From an uncultured Gemmatimonadota bacterium (GTDB lineage: Bacteria > Gemmatimonadota > Gemmatimonadetes > Gemmatimonadales > GWC2-71-9), in the NCBI GenBank assembly GCA_946479805.1, contig CAMLHP010000004.1:1-35446 (forward strand): a stretch of 35,446 nt of DNA. Direction: 5' to 3'. The position numbers and the translations under genes are program-made. Under the pieces are notes generated by a model that saw nothing but the letters and a program-made list of their open reading frames with translations, was not told the origin of the DNA and ran no database searches. Of this stretch, positions 23,031 to 30,799 are shown piece by piece (within the stretch, counting starts at the first letter, position 1; every line of letters starts with the position of its first letter).

Positions 23031-24343
23031 TGCGCGTCGTGATCCTGGGTGGAGGTTTCGCCGGCCTCCACACCGCCAAGGGACTCAAGGATGCGCCGGT
23101 CCACGTCACCCTGGTGGATCGCGAGAATCACCACCTTTTCCAGCCCATGCTGTATCAGGTGGCTACCGCCGCACTGAGCCCGGGCGACATCGCCTCCCCC
23201 ATCCGGTCGATCCTCCGCAAGCACAAGAACACGGACGTGCTGTTGGGCGAGGCGTCGCGAGTTGACGTGGATGCCCATGTCGTACACCTGGAGGATGGTC
23301 GTAGTATTGGTTACGACTATCTGGTAGTGGCTACTGGCGCCCGGCATTCGTACTTCGGCCGGGACGAATGGGCCGAAGACGCCCCGGGCCTCAAGAGCAT
23401 CGCCGACGCGGTGCTGATCCGGGAGCGGATGCTTCTGGCGTTCGAGCTGGCAGAGCAGGCCACCACCGCCGAATCCCGGCGCGCGCTGCTCAACTTCGTG
23501 GTGGTCGGTGCTGGACCCACGGGTGTGGAAGTGGCTGGCGCCCTGGCGGAGATCAAGGAGTACACCCTCCGCCGCGACTTCCGGAACATCAACCCGCGCG
23601 AAGCCAGGGTCATCCTGGTGGAAGCTGGGCCCCGGGTGCTTTCAACCTATCCTGCCGATTTGTCGGAGAAAGCCCGCCAGAACCTGCTCAGGCTGGGAGT
23701 GGACGTACGGACTGACACGATGGTGACCGATATCAGTCGCGATGGTGTCACTGCGGGAGACGAGTTCATACCGTCCCGGTCCATGATTTGGGCTGCCGGC
23801 AACATCGCCAGCCCGCTGCTCAAGTCGCTCGGCACCGAGCTCGACCGGCAGGGGAGGGCCATCGTGGGGCCCGACTGCTCAATCCCGGGGCACAGTGAGG
23901 TGCTGGTGCTGGGCGACGCGGCCATGTACGCGCACCAGGGAGACAAGCCGCTGCCGGGGGTGTGCCCGGTGGCCATTCAGATGGGCCAGTACGCAGCCCG
24001 GATCATCCGGAACGAGACCCTCCGCCACAAGCTGTCTAGCGACCGGCCGCCGTTTCACTACCGCGACAAGGGGCAGCTGGCTGTCATCGGCCGCGGGCGG
24101 GCAGTGGCAGACATCGGCAAGGCCCACTTTGCCGGCTTCGTCGCGTGGCTGCTGTGGATCTTCGTGCACATCTTCTTCCTCATCGGATTCCGGAACCGCG
24201 TCATAGTCCTGATGGAGTGGGCCATCTCCTACTGGACTTACGGCCGGGGCGCGCGCCTCATCGCCAACGCTTCGCTCGACGAGGGCGCGCGTGCATCCGA
24301 GCTGGCTTTCGAGCGCACCAGCCAACGGAACACTGTCGCGTGA
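23027..24343 (+). CDS. ndh: Type 2 NADH dehydrogenase (NDH-2)
   Basis: 438 residues. A non-proton-pumping NADH:quinone oxidoreductase of the inner membrane. First Rossmann motif VVILGGGFAGLHTAKGL binds FAD; NHHLFQPMLYQVATAALSPG is the family-typical quinone-site segment; VVVGAGPTGVEVAGALAEI is the NADH-binding Rossmann motif; VLVLGDAAMYAHQGDKPLPG and PVAIQMGQYAARII carry the second FAD contact and the AQ-type region near the quinone site. The C-terminus holds hydrophobic stretches (GFVAWLLWIFVHIFFLIGFR) that attach it to the membrane. Start: ATG at 23027, with a second ATG directly after. queG starts on its stop (GTGA). Confidence 0.94.
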   Translation: MMRVVILGGGFAGLHTAKGLKDAPVHVTLVDRENHHLFQPMLYQVATAALSPGDIASPIRSILRKHKNTDVLLGEASRVDVDAHVVHLEDGRSIGYDYLVVATGARHSYFGRDEWAEDAPGLKSIADAVLIRERMLLAFELAEQATTAESRRALLNFVVVGAGPTGVEVAGALAEIKEYTLRRDFRNINPREARVILVEAGPRVLSTYPADLSEKARQNLLRLGVDVRTDTMVTDISRDGVTAGDEFIPSRSMIWAAGNIASPLLKSLGTELDRQGRAIVGPDCSIPGHSEVLVLGDAAMYAHQGDKPLPGVCPVAIQMGQYAARIIRNETLRHKLSSDRPPFHYRDKGQLAVIGRGRAVADIGKAHFAGFVAWLLWIFVHIFFLIGFRNRVIVLMEWAISYWTYGRGARLIANASLDEGARASELAFERTSQRNTVA

Positions 24344-25293
24344 GTTTCGGCTCGGCAGACGTCAAGCGCTGGGCCGCCGAGCTGGACTTCCTGGCCTGCG
24401 GAGTGACCGACCTTGCGCCCAATGCGTATGCCGCCGAGCTGGATGCGTGGCTGGCTGCAGGGCGTGGCGGAACCATGCGCTATATCCATCGTCAGGCGAA
24501 GAAGCGAAATAACCCGGCGCTGCTCGACAGCCGGGCGAAGAGCATCGTGTTGCTGCTGGACAACTACTTCCGGGCCGATTCCGGGGCCGAAGGCCGAGGG
24601 GCCAAGGTTGCGCGCTACGCGCGAGGCAGGGACTATCACGTCACCATGCTCGAGCGGATCGAGACCCTCGCGGCCCGGATGCGTGAGAACGGTGCCGGCC
24701 ACACCCGCTGCTATGTGGACACGGGACCAGTTGCGGAACGTGAACTGGCCCGGCGTGCCGGGCTGGGCTGGATTGGCAAGAATGCCATGCTGCTCCGGCC
24801 GGGAGTCGGGTCGTGGTTCTTCATCGGGGAGATTTTCACTGATGCGGAACTGGCTCCCGATGCGCCGATGGTCACCGATCACTGCGGCAGCTGTACCCGG
24901 TGCCTCGACGCCTGCCCCACCGATGCGTTCGTCGAGCCCAGGGTGCTGGATGCCACCCGCTGCATCTCCTACCTCACCATCGAGCAGCGCGGTCCCATAC
25001 CCGACGATCTGGCGCAGAAACTCGATGGCTGGGTCTTCGGTTGCGACATCTGCAACGAAGTCTGTCCCTGGAACCAGCGCTTTGCTGCCGAAGCCACCGT
25101 GACCGCCTATCGGCCGGAGCCGCTGCTTCGGCACGCCGAGCCGGATCACTTCAGGGAAATGACCGAATCGGAGTTCGATGCCGAGTACGGCGACACACCA
25201 CTCAGCCGGCCCGGACTGGCCGGTATGCGGCGCAACTTCAGCGCAGCGTTTGCGGCCGCGTTCCCTTCCACCCGGGTCACCGGCGATGCCTGA
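24340..25293 (+). CDS. queG: Epoxyqueuosine reductase QueG
   Basis: 317 residues from a GTG at 24340 overlapping the NDH-2 stop (GTGA). QueG converts epoxyqueuosine to queuosine in tRNA anticodons using cobalamin and two [4Fe-4S] clusters. Seen here: the active-site segment RCYVDTGPVAERELARRAGL, GWIGKNAMLLRPGVGSWFFI, and two ferredoxin-like Cys motifs, CGSCTRCLDACPTDAF and CDICNEVCPWN. The N-terminal stretch FLACGVTDLAP and the C-terminal PEPLLRHAEPDHFREMTESE complete the family. Length is normal for the short form (no HEAT-repeat extension). No queuosine biosynthesis genes are adjacent, which is usual. Confidence 0.95.
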   Translation: MSFGSADVKRWAAELDFLACGVTDLAPNAYAAELDAWLAAGRGGTMRYIHRQAKKRNNPALLDSRAKSIVLLLDNYFRADSGAEGRGAKVARYARGRDYHVTMLERIETLAARMRENGAGHTRCYVDTGPVAERELARRAGLGWIGKNAMLLRPGVGSWFFIGEIFTDAELAPDAPMVTDHCGSCTRCLDACPTDAFVEPRVLDATRCISYLTIEQRGPIPDDLAQKLDGWVFGCDICNEVCPWNQRFAAEATVTAYRPEPLLRHAEPDHFREMTESEFDAEYGDTPLSRPGLAGMRRNFSAAFAAAFPSTRVTGDA

Positions 25294-25702
25294 CGCATTC
25301 CATTTTGCCTTTTTCGTGAACGACCTCGACGCCACCCGAAAGTTCTATGGTCAGGTGCTGGGCTGCGCCGAAGGACGCAGTACCGACAGCTGGGTCGACT
25401 TCGACTTCTTCGGCAATCAGATCTCCTGCCACAACAGCGGCGCGCCGGCGCCCACCGACTGGACCGGCAAGGTCGACGGCATCGCGGTGCCGATGCCGCA
25501 CTTCGGCGCGGTGCTGCCATGGGACCGGTTCGAGCAGGTGGCGGCGCGCATCAGGTCCGAAGGCCTGGATTTCATCATCGAGCCCACCATTCGGTACAAG
25601 GGGCAGCCGGGCGAGCAGGCCACGATGTTCCTGCTGGACCCTAGCGGCAACGCGCTCGAGTTCAAGAGCTTCCGCAATCCGGAGCACGTCTTCACCGCAT
25701 GA
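25286..25702 (+). CDS. VOC-superfamily (glyoxalase-like) protein
   Basis: 138 residues from the ATG at 25286, overlapping the queG stop by eight bases. One or two beta-alpha-beta-beta-beta units: FHFAFFVNDLDATRKFYGQV opens the first, and MFLLDPSGNALEFKSF closes the second; the latter contains the Asp-Pro-(S/D)-Gly-Asn turn and the Glu ligand typical of vicinal oxygen chelate enzymes. The family includes glyoxalase I, dioxygenases and resistance proteins, so the substrate is open. The next gene overlaps it by ATGA. Confidence 0.88.
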   Translation: MPDAFHFAFFVNDLDATRKFYGQVLGCAEGRSTDSWVDFDFFGNQISCHNSGAPAPTDWTGKVDGIAVPMPHFGAVLPWDRFEQVAARIRSEGLDFIIEPTIRYKGQPGEQATMFLLDPSGNALEFKSFRNPEHVFTA

Positions 25703-26862
25703 CCCATGCGTCGGTGGTGATCATCGGCGGCGGCGTGATAGGCGCCAGCGTCGCGTGGCACCTGGCCCAGCTGGGCTGGACCAACATCCTGGTCCTCGAC
25801 AAGGGAGGGGGCCCGGGGGAGGGAAGCACCGGGCGCGCCACTGGAGGCTTTCGTGCCTCGTATGGCAGCGGCATCAACGTGCGGCTCTCGCTGCTGGCGC
25901 GGGAGAAGCTTCGCCGCTTCGGTGACGACACTGGCGGCACGTGCGGCTTCAATCCGGTCGGCTACCTTTGGCTCGCCGCCACCCAGGCGGAGCTCGATGA
26001 ACTCCGATCGGGCCTCGAGCTCCAGCATCGCGAAGGCCTGGGAGATCCCCGTGAGCTGTCGGCAGACCAGTGCCGCCGGCTGGTGCCGGCGCTGTCGGCC
26101 AGCGGACTCATCGGCGGGGTGTGGTCTCCTTCCGATGGCTACATCCGCCCGCTCGGAATCCTTGCCGGATACCTCGGGGCAGCCCAGCGGCAGGGAGTCA
26201 CTGTTCGCTGGGGCAGCCGGGTGGAAGGGCTCGAGCGCGACAGCTCGGGGCGAATCATCCAGGTCCACACTAATGCCGGGACGATTCAATCGGATCACGT
26301 AGTCAATGCGGCGGGCGCATGGGCCGGCCAGCTCGCCGCCGGAGCGGGTTTGGACCTGCCAGTCACTCCGCTCCGCAGGCAGATCGTGCCGACCGCCGCC
26401 ACCTCGGCCTTGCCGCCTGACACACCCATGACGCTCTACGCCGGCGACGGATTTCACTTCCGGGTGCGCGACGACCACATCCTGCTGGCGTGGCCCACCC
26501 CCGGGTCGGCGGACGATTGCTGGTCCTGCACGGTTGAGCCCGGCTGGGTAGATGAGGTGGTGGCCATGGCGTACGAACGGGTGCCCGCGCTCAAGGACGT
26601 GCCGATCCGCACCGACGCCGCGTGGGGCGGGCTGTACGAGATCTCGCCCGACAAGCACGCGATCCTGGGCGTGCACCCGGATTGCGAGAATCTCTACCTC
26701 GCGAACGGCTCATCCGGTCACGGGGTGATGCACTCGCCCGCGCTGGGCGCGCTGCTGGCCGAGATCATGACGTACGGGGAGGCCCGCGCGCTCGACGTCA
26801 CGCCGCTCCGTCCCTCACGTTTTGCCGAAGGAGACCTCGTCCCCGGCTCGGCGCTGCTGTGA
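25699..26862 (+). CDS. FAD-dependent oxidoreductase, DAO (sarcosine/glycine oxidase-like) family
   Basis: 387 residues. N-terminal FAD Rossmann motif SVVIIGGGVIGASVAWHLAQ, then the active-site entrance GEGSTGRATGGFRASYG, GYIRPLGILAGYLGAAQ, the second nucleotide segment VVNAAGAWAGQLAAGAG, and the C-terminal flavin-binding motif NLYLANGSSGHGVMHSPALG. The family oxidises primary or secondary amine groups of amino acids (glycine, sarcosine, proline and relatives). Substrate unresolved. It is in the same run as the VOC protein (ATGA) and the GDSL hydrolase (GTGA). Confidence 0.92.
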   Translation: MTHASVVIIGGGVIGASVAWHLAQLGWTNILVLDKGGGPGEGSTGRATGGFRASYGSGINVRLSLLAREKLRRFGDDTGGTCGFNPVGYLWLAATQAELDELRSGLELQHREGLGDPRELSADQCRRLVPALSASGLIGGVWSPSDGYIRPLGILAGYLGAAQRQGVTVRWGSRVEGLERDSSGRIIQVHTNAGTIQSDHVVNAAGAWAGQLAAGAGLDLPVTPLRRQIVPTAATSALPPDTPMTLYAGDGFHFRVRDDHILLAWPTPGSADDCWSCTVEPGWVDEVVAMAYERVPALKDVPIRTDAAWGGLYEISPDKHAILGVHPDCENLYLANGSSGHGVMHSPALGALLAEIMTYGEARALDVTPLRPSRFAEGDLVPGSALL

Positions 26863-27488
26863 AGCGATACCTCGCCCTGGGCGACAGCTACACCATAGGA
26901 GAGGGCGTGTCGCCCGGGGAGTGCTGGCCATTCGTACTGGCCCGACTTCTCGAAGCTCGAGGCTCGAAGCTCGAGGCTCCTGACGTCATCGCCACCACCG
27001 GCTGGACCACCGACGAGTTGATGACGGCGCTCAAGGCGGTCAAGGCGGTCAAGGCGGTCACGGCGGTCGGGTATGATCTCGTCACGCTGTTGATCGGCGT
27101 GAACGACCAGTACCGCCGGCGCTCGCTCGACGAGTATCGCGCTGGGCTGAAGCCGTTGATCCAGTACGCGATCGACCAGACGGAGGCGCTGCGGTCGGGG
27201 CGCAGCGGCGTGATCGTGATCTCGTTACCGGACTGGGGCAGGACACCGTTTGCGGAGGGCCGAGACCGCTCCGCCGTCGCGAGAGAGATCAGCAGCTTCA
27301 ACGCGGTAGCTGCCGAGGAAGCCACCGGTGCTGGTTGCGTCTGGGCCGACATCCGGGATGTGCAGGATGGGGATGGAGACCCCGACGTGCTCCTGACAGC
27401 GGACCGGCTTCATCCATCGGCGTTGGCGTACGAGGCGTGGGCCAGGAAATTGCTACCATTCGCGCACGCGGCACTGATGCAGGCGTGA
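26859..27488 (+). CDS. SGNH/GDSL-family hydrolase with two internal repeat arrays
   Basis: 209 residues from the GTG at 26859 (VKRYLALGDSYTIGEG), which overlaps the oxidoreductase stop. Block I GDSYTIGEG supplies the Ser nucleophile, block III LIGVNDQYRR the oxyanion Asn, and block V TADRLHPSALAY the Asp/His pair. No signal peptide, so the esterase or lipase-like activity is cytoplasmic. Two unusual insertions keep the frame open: a 7-base array at 26949-26979 (giving LEARGSKLEAP) and a 9-base array at 27033-27068 (giving KAVKAVKAVTAV). The second reads as a helical extension of the segment after block I. Function likely survives since all catalytic blocks are intact. Confidence 0.88.
   Translation: MKRYLALGDSYTIGEGVSPGECWPFVLARLLEARGSKLEAPDVIATTGWTTDELMTALKAVKAVKAVTAVGYDLVTLLIGVNDQYRRRSLDEYRAGLKPLIQYAIDQTEALRSGRSGVIVISLPDWGRTPFAEGRDRSAVAREISSFNAVAAEEATGAGCVWADIRDVQDGDGDPDVLLTADRLHPSALAYEAWARKLLPFAHAALMQA
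26949..26979 (+). repeat. 7-base repeat CTCGAAG/CTCGAGG inside the GDSL gene
   Basis: Four alternating units: CTCGAAG, CTCGAGG, CTCGAAG, CTCGAGG, then CTC. The array is in the coding region, spanning about ten codons. Confidence 0.85.
27033..27068 (+). repeat. 9-base repeat AAGGCGGTC inside the GDSL gene
   Basis: Four units: three exact AAGGCGGTC and one ACGGCGGTC. Each unit codes for Lys-Ala-Val (last Thr-Ala-Val). The core GGCGGTCA is the same as in the array at the RND pump's end (5256-5333). Confidence 0.9.
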
Positions 27489-27518
27489 TATCTTCCGACA
27501 CTCGACTGTGAGCATTGC

Positions 27519-28298
27519 ATGTCATTCGGGCTGGACCAGACAAGGCTGACGTACGGGGGCTATCTCAGGGTAGATGACCTGCTCAAGCTGCAGCAACTCC
27601 GCTCCGATCCTGCGCGCCATGACGAGATGCTCTTCATCGTCATCCACCAGGTGTACGAACTCTGGTTCCGGCAGATCCTGCACGAACTGGACGGGATTAT
27701 TCGCCGCCTCGACACCGAGGACGTGCTGGGTGGCACCCGGCTGCTGGGCCGGGTCCACGAGATCCAGAAGATTCTCGTTGCCCAGCTGTCGGTGCTCGAG
27801 ACCATGACCCCGATGGAGTTCCTGTCATTTCGGGACCACCTGATGCCAGCGAGCGGGTTCCAGTCGGCTCAGTTCCGCGAGCTGGAGTTCCTGGTGGGCC
27901 TCAAGGAACCGCGAATGCTGGAGTACCACTCGGCCGACGCGCCAGCCAAGGCTCGGCTCGAGACCCGGCTGGCGGGACGGACCCTTCGCGACGCCGTCGA
28001 CGACCTGCTGCGGCGCCGGGGATTTGCGCTGGATGCGGATTCGGTGGCGCGGCTCTATCGCTCGCCCGAAGGGAACGTGGACCTCTTCCTCCTGGCTGAG
28101 GGTCTCATTGAGTTCGATGAGCTGCTCACCACCTGGCGCTTCCGTCATGTTCAGATGGTGGAACGGGTCATCGGGGGAAAGCCGGGGACCGGCGGCAGCA
28201 GCGGCGCCAGCTACCTGCGAACCACGATCGACAAGCGCATCTTTGGGGAACTGTGGGACGCCCGCACCCGCCTGGAGGCGGTGCACGATGGCAAGTGA
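27519..28298 (+). CDS. kynA: Tryptophan 2,3-dioxygenase
   Basis: 259 residues. Haem enzyme that opens the tryptophan indole ring to N-formylkynurenine with O2. Family marks: YGGYLRVDDLLKLQQLRSDP, MLFIVIHQVYELWFRQILHE (distal His and substrate pocket), the substrate-contact Arg in FLSFRDHLMPASGFQSAQFR, WRFRHVQMVERVIG (proximal haem His), and the loop GTGGSSGASYLRTT that binds the amino-acid group. Start: ATG at 27519, 30 bases after the GDSL stop. The YfiT gene overlaps the end by 11 bases. No formamidase or kynurenine hydroxylase is recognisable nearby. The class-V PLP enzyme at 21482 is the only candidate for a later kynurenine step. Confidence 0.95.
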   Translation: MSFGLDQTRLTYGGYLRVDDLLKLQQLRSDPARHDEMLFIVIHQVYELWFRQILHELDGIIRRLDTEDVLGGTRLLGRVHEIQKILVAQLSVLETMTPMEFLSFRDHLMPASGFQSAQFRELEFLVGLKEPRMLEYHSADAPAKARLETRLAGRTLRDAVDDLLRRRGFALDADSVARLYRSPEGNVDLFLLAEGLIEFDELLTTWRFRHVQMVERVIGGKPGTGGSSGASYLRTTIDKRIFGELWDARTRLEAVHDGK

Positions 28299-28815
28299 TC
28301 CACGCTACCCCATCGGTCCCTGGAAATGGCCCGATACCGTGCCTCAAGGCGACCGTCCTCGCCTGATCCAGGAGATCGCTGATGCGCCGGAGCAACTCCG
28401 CACCGCCGTAGATGGGCTGGACGACGCCCAGCTCGACACTCCCTACCGCGATGGCGGCTGGACCTTGCGGCAGGTGGTGCATCATGTGCCGGACAGCCAT
28501 GTAAACAGCTACACCAGGTTCCGCCTGGCGCTCACCGAAGACCAGCCCACGATTCGCGCCTATCACGAGGAGCGCTGGGCCGAGCTCGCCGATGCCCGGA
28601 CCCTCCCGCCCGAAGTCTCGCTTTCGCTGCTGGACGCGTTGCATGCGCGCTGGGTGGTGCTGCTCCGCAGCATGACTGACGCCGATTTCGCGCGAAAGCT
28701 GGTGCACCCGGAGCATGGAGTGATACCGCTAGACAAGATGCTGGCGATGTATGCGTGGCATGGCAGGCACCACGTGGCGCACGTTACGACCCTTCGCGGC
28801 CAACGCGGCTGGTGA
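28288..28815 (+). CDS. YfiT/DinB-type putative metal hydrolase
   Basis: 175 residues from the ATG at 28288, overlapping kynA by 11 bases. The YfiT opening YPIGPWKWPDTVPQGDRPRL is near-diagnostic. The DinB four-helix fold follows, with a His triad in VVHHVPDSHVNSY and AWHGRHHVAHV, which bind Zn or Ni. DinB/YfiT proteins include bacillithiol-S-transferases and metal-dependent hydrolases; bacillithiol is not expected in this lineage, so the thiol or substrate is open. The next gene starts at its stop (GTGA). Confidence 0.92.
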   Translation: MASDPRYPIGPWKWPDTVPQGDRPRLIQEIADAPEQLRTAVDGLDDAQLDTPYRDGGWTLRQVVHHVPDSHVNSYTRFRLALTEDQPTIRAYHEERWAELADARTLPPEVSLSLLDALHARWVVLLRSMTDADFARKLVHPEHGVIPLDKMLAMYAWHGRHHVAHVTTLRGQRGW

Positions 28816-28817
28816 AC

Positions 28818-29327
28818 ATGGATGGCTCCTCGGTCGACCTGATTCACGGCAACTGGGACGTAATCGGCCGGTTGCTCGCAGCGATGGTGGCTGGCTTCGT
28901 GCTGGGCGTCAATCGCGACCTCCGGGGCAAGGCCGCCGGCGTCCGCACCCACGGCCTGGTGGCCATCGGCTCCAGCCTTGTCACCATCATCAGCATGGAA
29001 GTGGCATCGGTGGCGGAGTACGACCCCAATGCCATTGCCCGCGTGGTTCAGGGCATCATCACCGGTATCGGCTTCATCGGTGGTGGGGTGATCCTCAAGC
29101 TGCCCGAGCATCGCACCGTACAGGGCCTTACCACGGCTGCGTCGGTCTGGATCTCGGCCTGCCTTGGAATCGCCTTTGGCGCCGGCATGTGGCGCACTGC
29201 GGTCTTCGGCCTGGCGCTCACCATGATGGCGCTCATCATGGGCGGCGCCATCGAGCAGATAGCCAGCCGGATCTTCAGGAGCCGGGAGCACGATGATCAA
29301 CCGGACGGGCAGGCGGGCGGACGCTAG
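28818..29327 (+). CDS. MgtC/SapB-family membrane protein
   Basis: 169 residues. I use the ATG at 28818 (MDGSSVDLIHGNW); a GTG at 28812, overlapping the YfiT stop, is an equal alternative. The family core is clear: LAAMVAGFVLGVNRDLRGKA, GVRTHGLVAIGSSLVTIIS, ITGIGFIGGGVILKLPEHRT, VQGLTTAASVWISACLGIAF. There are about four to five membrane spans. In pathogens MgtC helps survival at low Mg2+ and inhibits the F-ATPase; free-living versions are probably general stress or Mg2+-linked inner-membrane proteins. It lacks the long C-terminal ACT-like domain of MgtC proper, so this is the short SapB type. Confidence 0.9.
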   Translation: MDGSSVDLIHGNWDVIGRLLAAMVAGFVLGVNRDLRGKAAGVRTHGLVAIGSSLVTIISMEVASVAEYDPNAIARVVQGIITGIGFIGGGVILKLPEHRTVQGLTTAASVWISACLGIAFGAGMWRTAVFGLALTMMALIMGGAIEQIASRIFRSREHDDQPDGQAGGR

Positions 29328-29330
29328 CCG

Positions 29331-29891
29331 GTGCACCCGTTACTGCTGACGCCGAGGCTCAGGCTGCGTCCGTTCACCATGGACGACGTGGCTGACCTGG
29401 TACGGATTATCAACGATCGCGAGATCGCCGCCAACACTCTCACCATTCCCTATCCCTACGACGAGGAAGCCGGCCGGGCGTGGATCGCAACCCATGCCGA
29501 CGGCGTCGAGCGCCACTCACCGGTGGTCTATGCCATCACCCGCCGAACAGACGGCGCGCTCATCGGGGCGACCGGCCTTGCGCTGGTGCCGGAGCATCGC
29601 CGGGCCGAGCTGGGATACTGGATTGCGCGGGCGGCGTGGGGAGAGGGTTACGCCACCGAGGCCGCAGCGGCGCTGCTGGAATACGGGTTCGAGAAGCTGG
29701 GCCTCGAACGGATCCACGCGGCGTACTTTCCCCGCAATCCCGCCTCGGGCCGGGTGCTCGAGAAGCTGGGCATGCGACACGAGGGAACGCTGAGATCGCA
29801 CCTGGTCAAGTGGGGGGTTCCCGAGGACCTGTCGATCCATGGGATCATGCGCGAGGAGTTCACGCCCTGGCGGGCGAGGAGTGAGGGATGA
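29331..29891 (+). CDS. GNAT N-acetyltransferase, RimJ/RimL type
   Basis: 186 residues from the GTG at 29331 (VHPLLLTPRLRLRPFTMDDV), three bases after the MgtC-type gene. The opening L-x-T-x-R-L-x-L-R is typical of RimJ/RimL-like acetyltransferases that modify protein N-termini or small amines. GYWIARAAWGEGYATEAAAA supplies the acetyl-CoA pyrophosphate loop (W-G-x-G-Y-A-T-E), followed by FEKLGLERIHAAYFPRNPAS and VLEKLGMRHEGTLRSHLVKW. Target unknown. The DUF4112 gene overlaps its stop by ATGA. Confidence 0.92.
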   Translation: MHPLLLTPRLRLRPFTMDDVADLVRIINDREIAANTLTIPYPYDEEAGRAWIATHADGVERHSPVVYAITRRTDGALIGATGLALVPEHRRAELGYWIARAAWGEGYATEAAAALLEYGFEKLGLERIHAAYFPRNPASGRVLEKLGMRHEGTLRSHLVKWGVPEDLSIHGIMREEFTPWRARSEG

Positions 29892-30388
29892 AGGCGCCTC
29901 CAGTCGAAGTGCGCGACAAGAGGATGGAAGAGCTGCGCCGCATGGCGTGGGTGCTCGACAGCCAGTTCCGGATTCCGGGAACCAGCTTCCGCTTCGGCGT
30001 CGATGCGGTCGTCGGACTGGTGCCGGGCCTCGGTGACTTCGCCGGCGCGATTGCGTCGCTGATCTTCATGCTGCAGGCGGCCCGGCTCGGTGCCTCGAAG
30101 CCCATTCTCGCGCGGATGGCCACCAATGTCGCCATCGAAACGCTGGTCGGCGCGGTGCCCGGCCTGGGCGACATCTTCGACGCCACTTTCAAGGCCAACA
30201 AGCGGAACTACAAGCTCATCGAGCGCATGGTGATCCAGCCGGATACGACCCATGCTGCAAGCAGGAAGTTTGTTGTCGGGATGATGCTCGGGCTCGGCGT
30301 GGTGATCCTGCTGATCGGAATCCTGGCGGTTGTCATCGGGATCTTCGTGTTTCAGACGCTCGCGAGCGGCCGCGGGCCGCTGGGCTGA
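29888..30388 (+). CDS. DUF4112 membrane protein
   Basis: 166 residues. MEELRRMAWVLDSQFRIPGT and FRFGVDAVVGLVPGLGDFAG are the DUF4112 signature, repeated in part as IETLVGAVPGLGDIFDATFK with NKRNYKLIERM. Two amphipathic or hydrophobic segments in the domain are followed by a clear C-terminal span (LGLGVVILLIGILAVVIGIF). Function is unknown in the family. It ends the coupled run that began at 22746; a repeat tract follows. Confidence 0.9.
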   Translation: MKAPPVEVRDKRMEELRRMAWVLDSQFRIPGTSFRFGVDAVVGLVPGLGDFAGAIASLIFMLQAARLGASKPILARMATNVAIETLVGAVPGLGDIFDATFKANKRNYKLIERMVIQPDTTHAASRKFVVGMMLGLGVVILLIGILAVVIGIFVFQTLASGRGPLG

Positions 30389-30399
30389 AGCCTGGGTGT

Positions 30400-30452
30400 G
30401 CCTCCGTGGTTGCTGTTGCTTTTCTTCGTGTTCTTCGTTCCTTCGTGGTTAA
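30400..30452 (+). repeat. 'ttcgtg..gtggtta' intergenic repeat tract, copy 3
   Basis: TCCGTGGTTGC, TGTTGCTTTTCTTCGTG, TTCTTCGTTCC and TTCGTGGTTAAATGCC form a degenerate T-rich tract. It shares TTCGTGGTTAA and the following ATGCC with the tract at 7947-8038. It separates the long operon from the small gene at 30491. Confidence 0.7.
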
Positions 30453-30490
30453 ATGCCGTCTGACCGTCAAATTCCAGTTCACCTGCCACC

Positions 30491-30799
30491 ATGTTAGATT
30501 TCACCCAAGCATCCAGTTCCTTTTCAGCGAGTTTGCCGGTGAGTACCTACAAGGTCGAGCAGCAACGGGTTCGGTATCGCGATCGCGATTTCCACTTTGT
30601 ATCGTACGAGGGCCATCCAGCCAACGAGCGGAAGGGCGAAGAAGCCGAGCCGCCGATGTGGTACCTCATGGGACCCGGCAAGCGCTGGCCTGCGGTGCCG
30701 CACGTGGCAGGGCAGCCGGCCGAAGAGGTCGAGGACGCCCTGGTCGGCTGGATCAAGGAGCAGGGGCTGGGACGCGCGGTGGTAAACCGGAGGCCGTAG
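30491..30799 (+). CDS. Small protein of unrecognised family
   Basis: 102 residues from the ATG at 30491, or 86 from a GTG at 30539 (VSTYKVEQQRVRYRDRDFHF), which removes a Ser-rich, poorly protein-like N-terminus. The conserved-looking core is YKVEQQRVRYRDRDFHFVSY, then WYLMGPGKRWPAVPHVAGQP, and a terminal helix EEVEDALVGWIKEQGLGRAV. It is soluble, with no signal. It abuts the VOC gene (TAG directly followed by GTG), so they are probably co-translated. I do not recognise it. Confidence 0.65.
   Translation: MLDFTQASSSFSASLPVSTYKVEQQRVRYRDRDFHFVSYEGHPANERKGEEAEPPMWYLMGPGKRWPAVPHVAGQPAEEVEDALVGWIKEQGLGRAVVNRRP

Noticed and set aside
25417..26676. 419-residue open frame antisense to the VOC and oxidoreductase genes
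   Set aside because: Opposite well-defined FAD motifs; no recognisable domain of its own.
22746..30388. Complete kynurenine or queuosine pathway operon
   Set aside because: Only single pathway enzymes are present; the remaining steps are missing.
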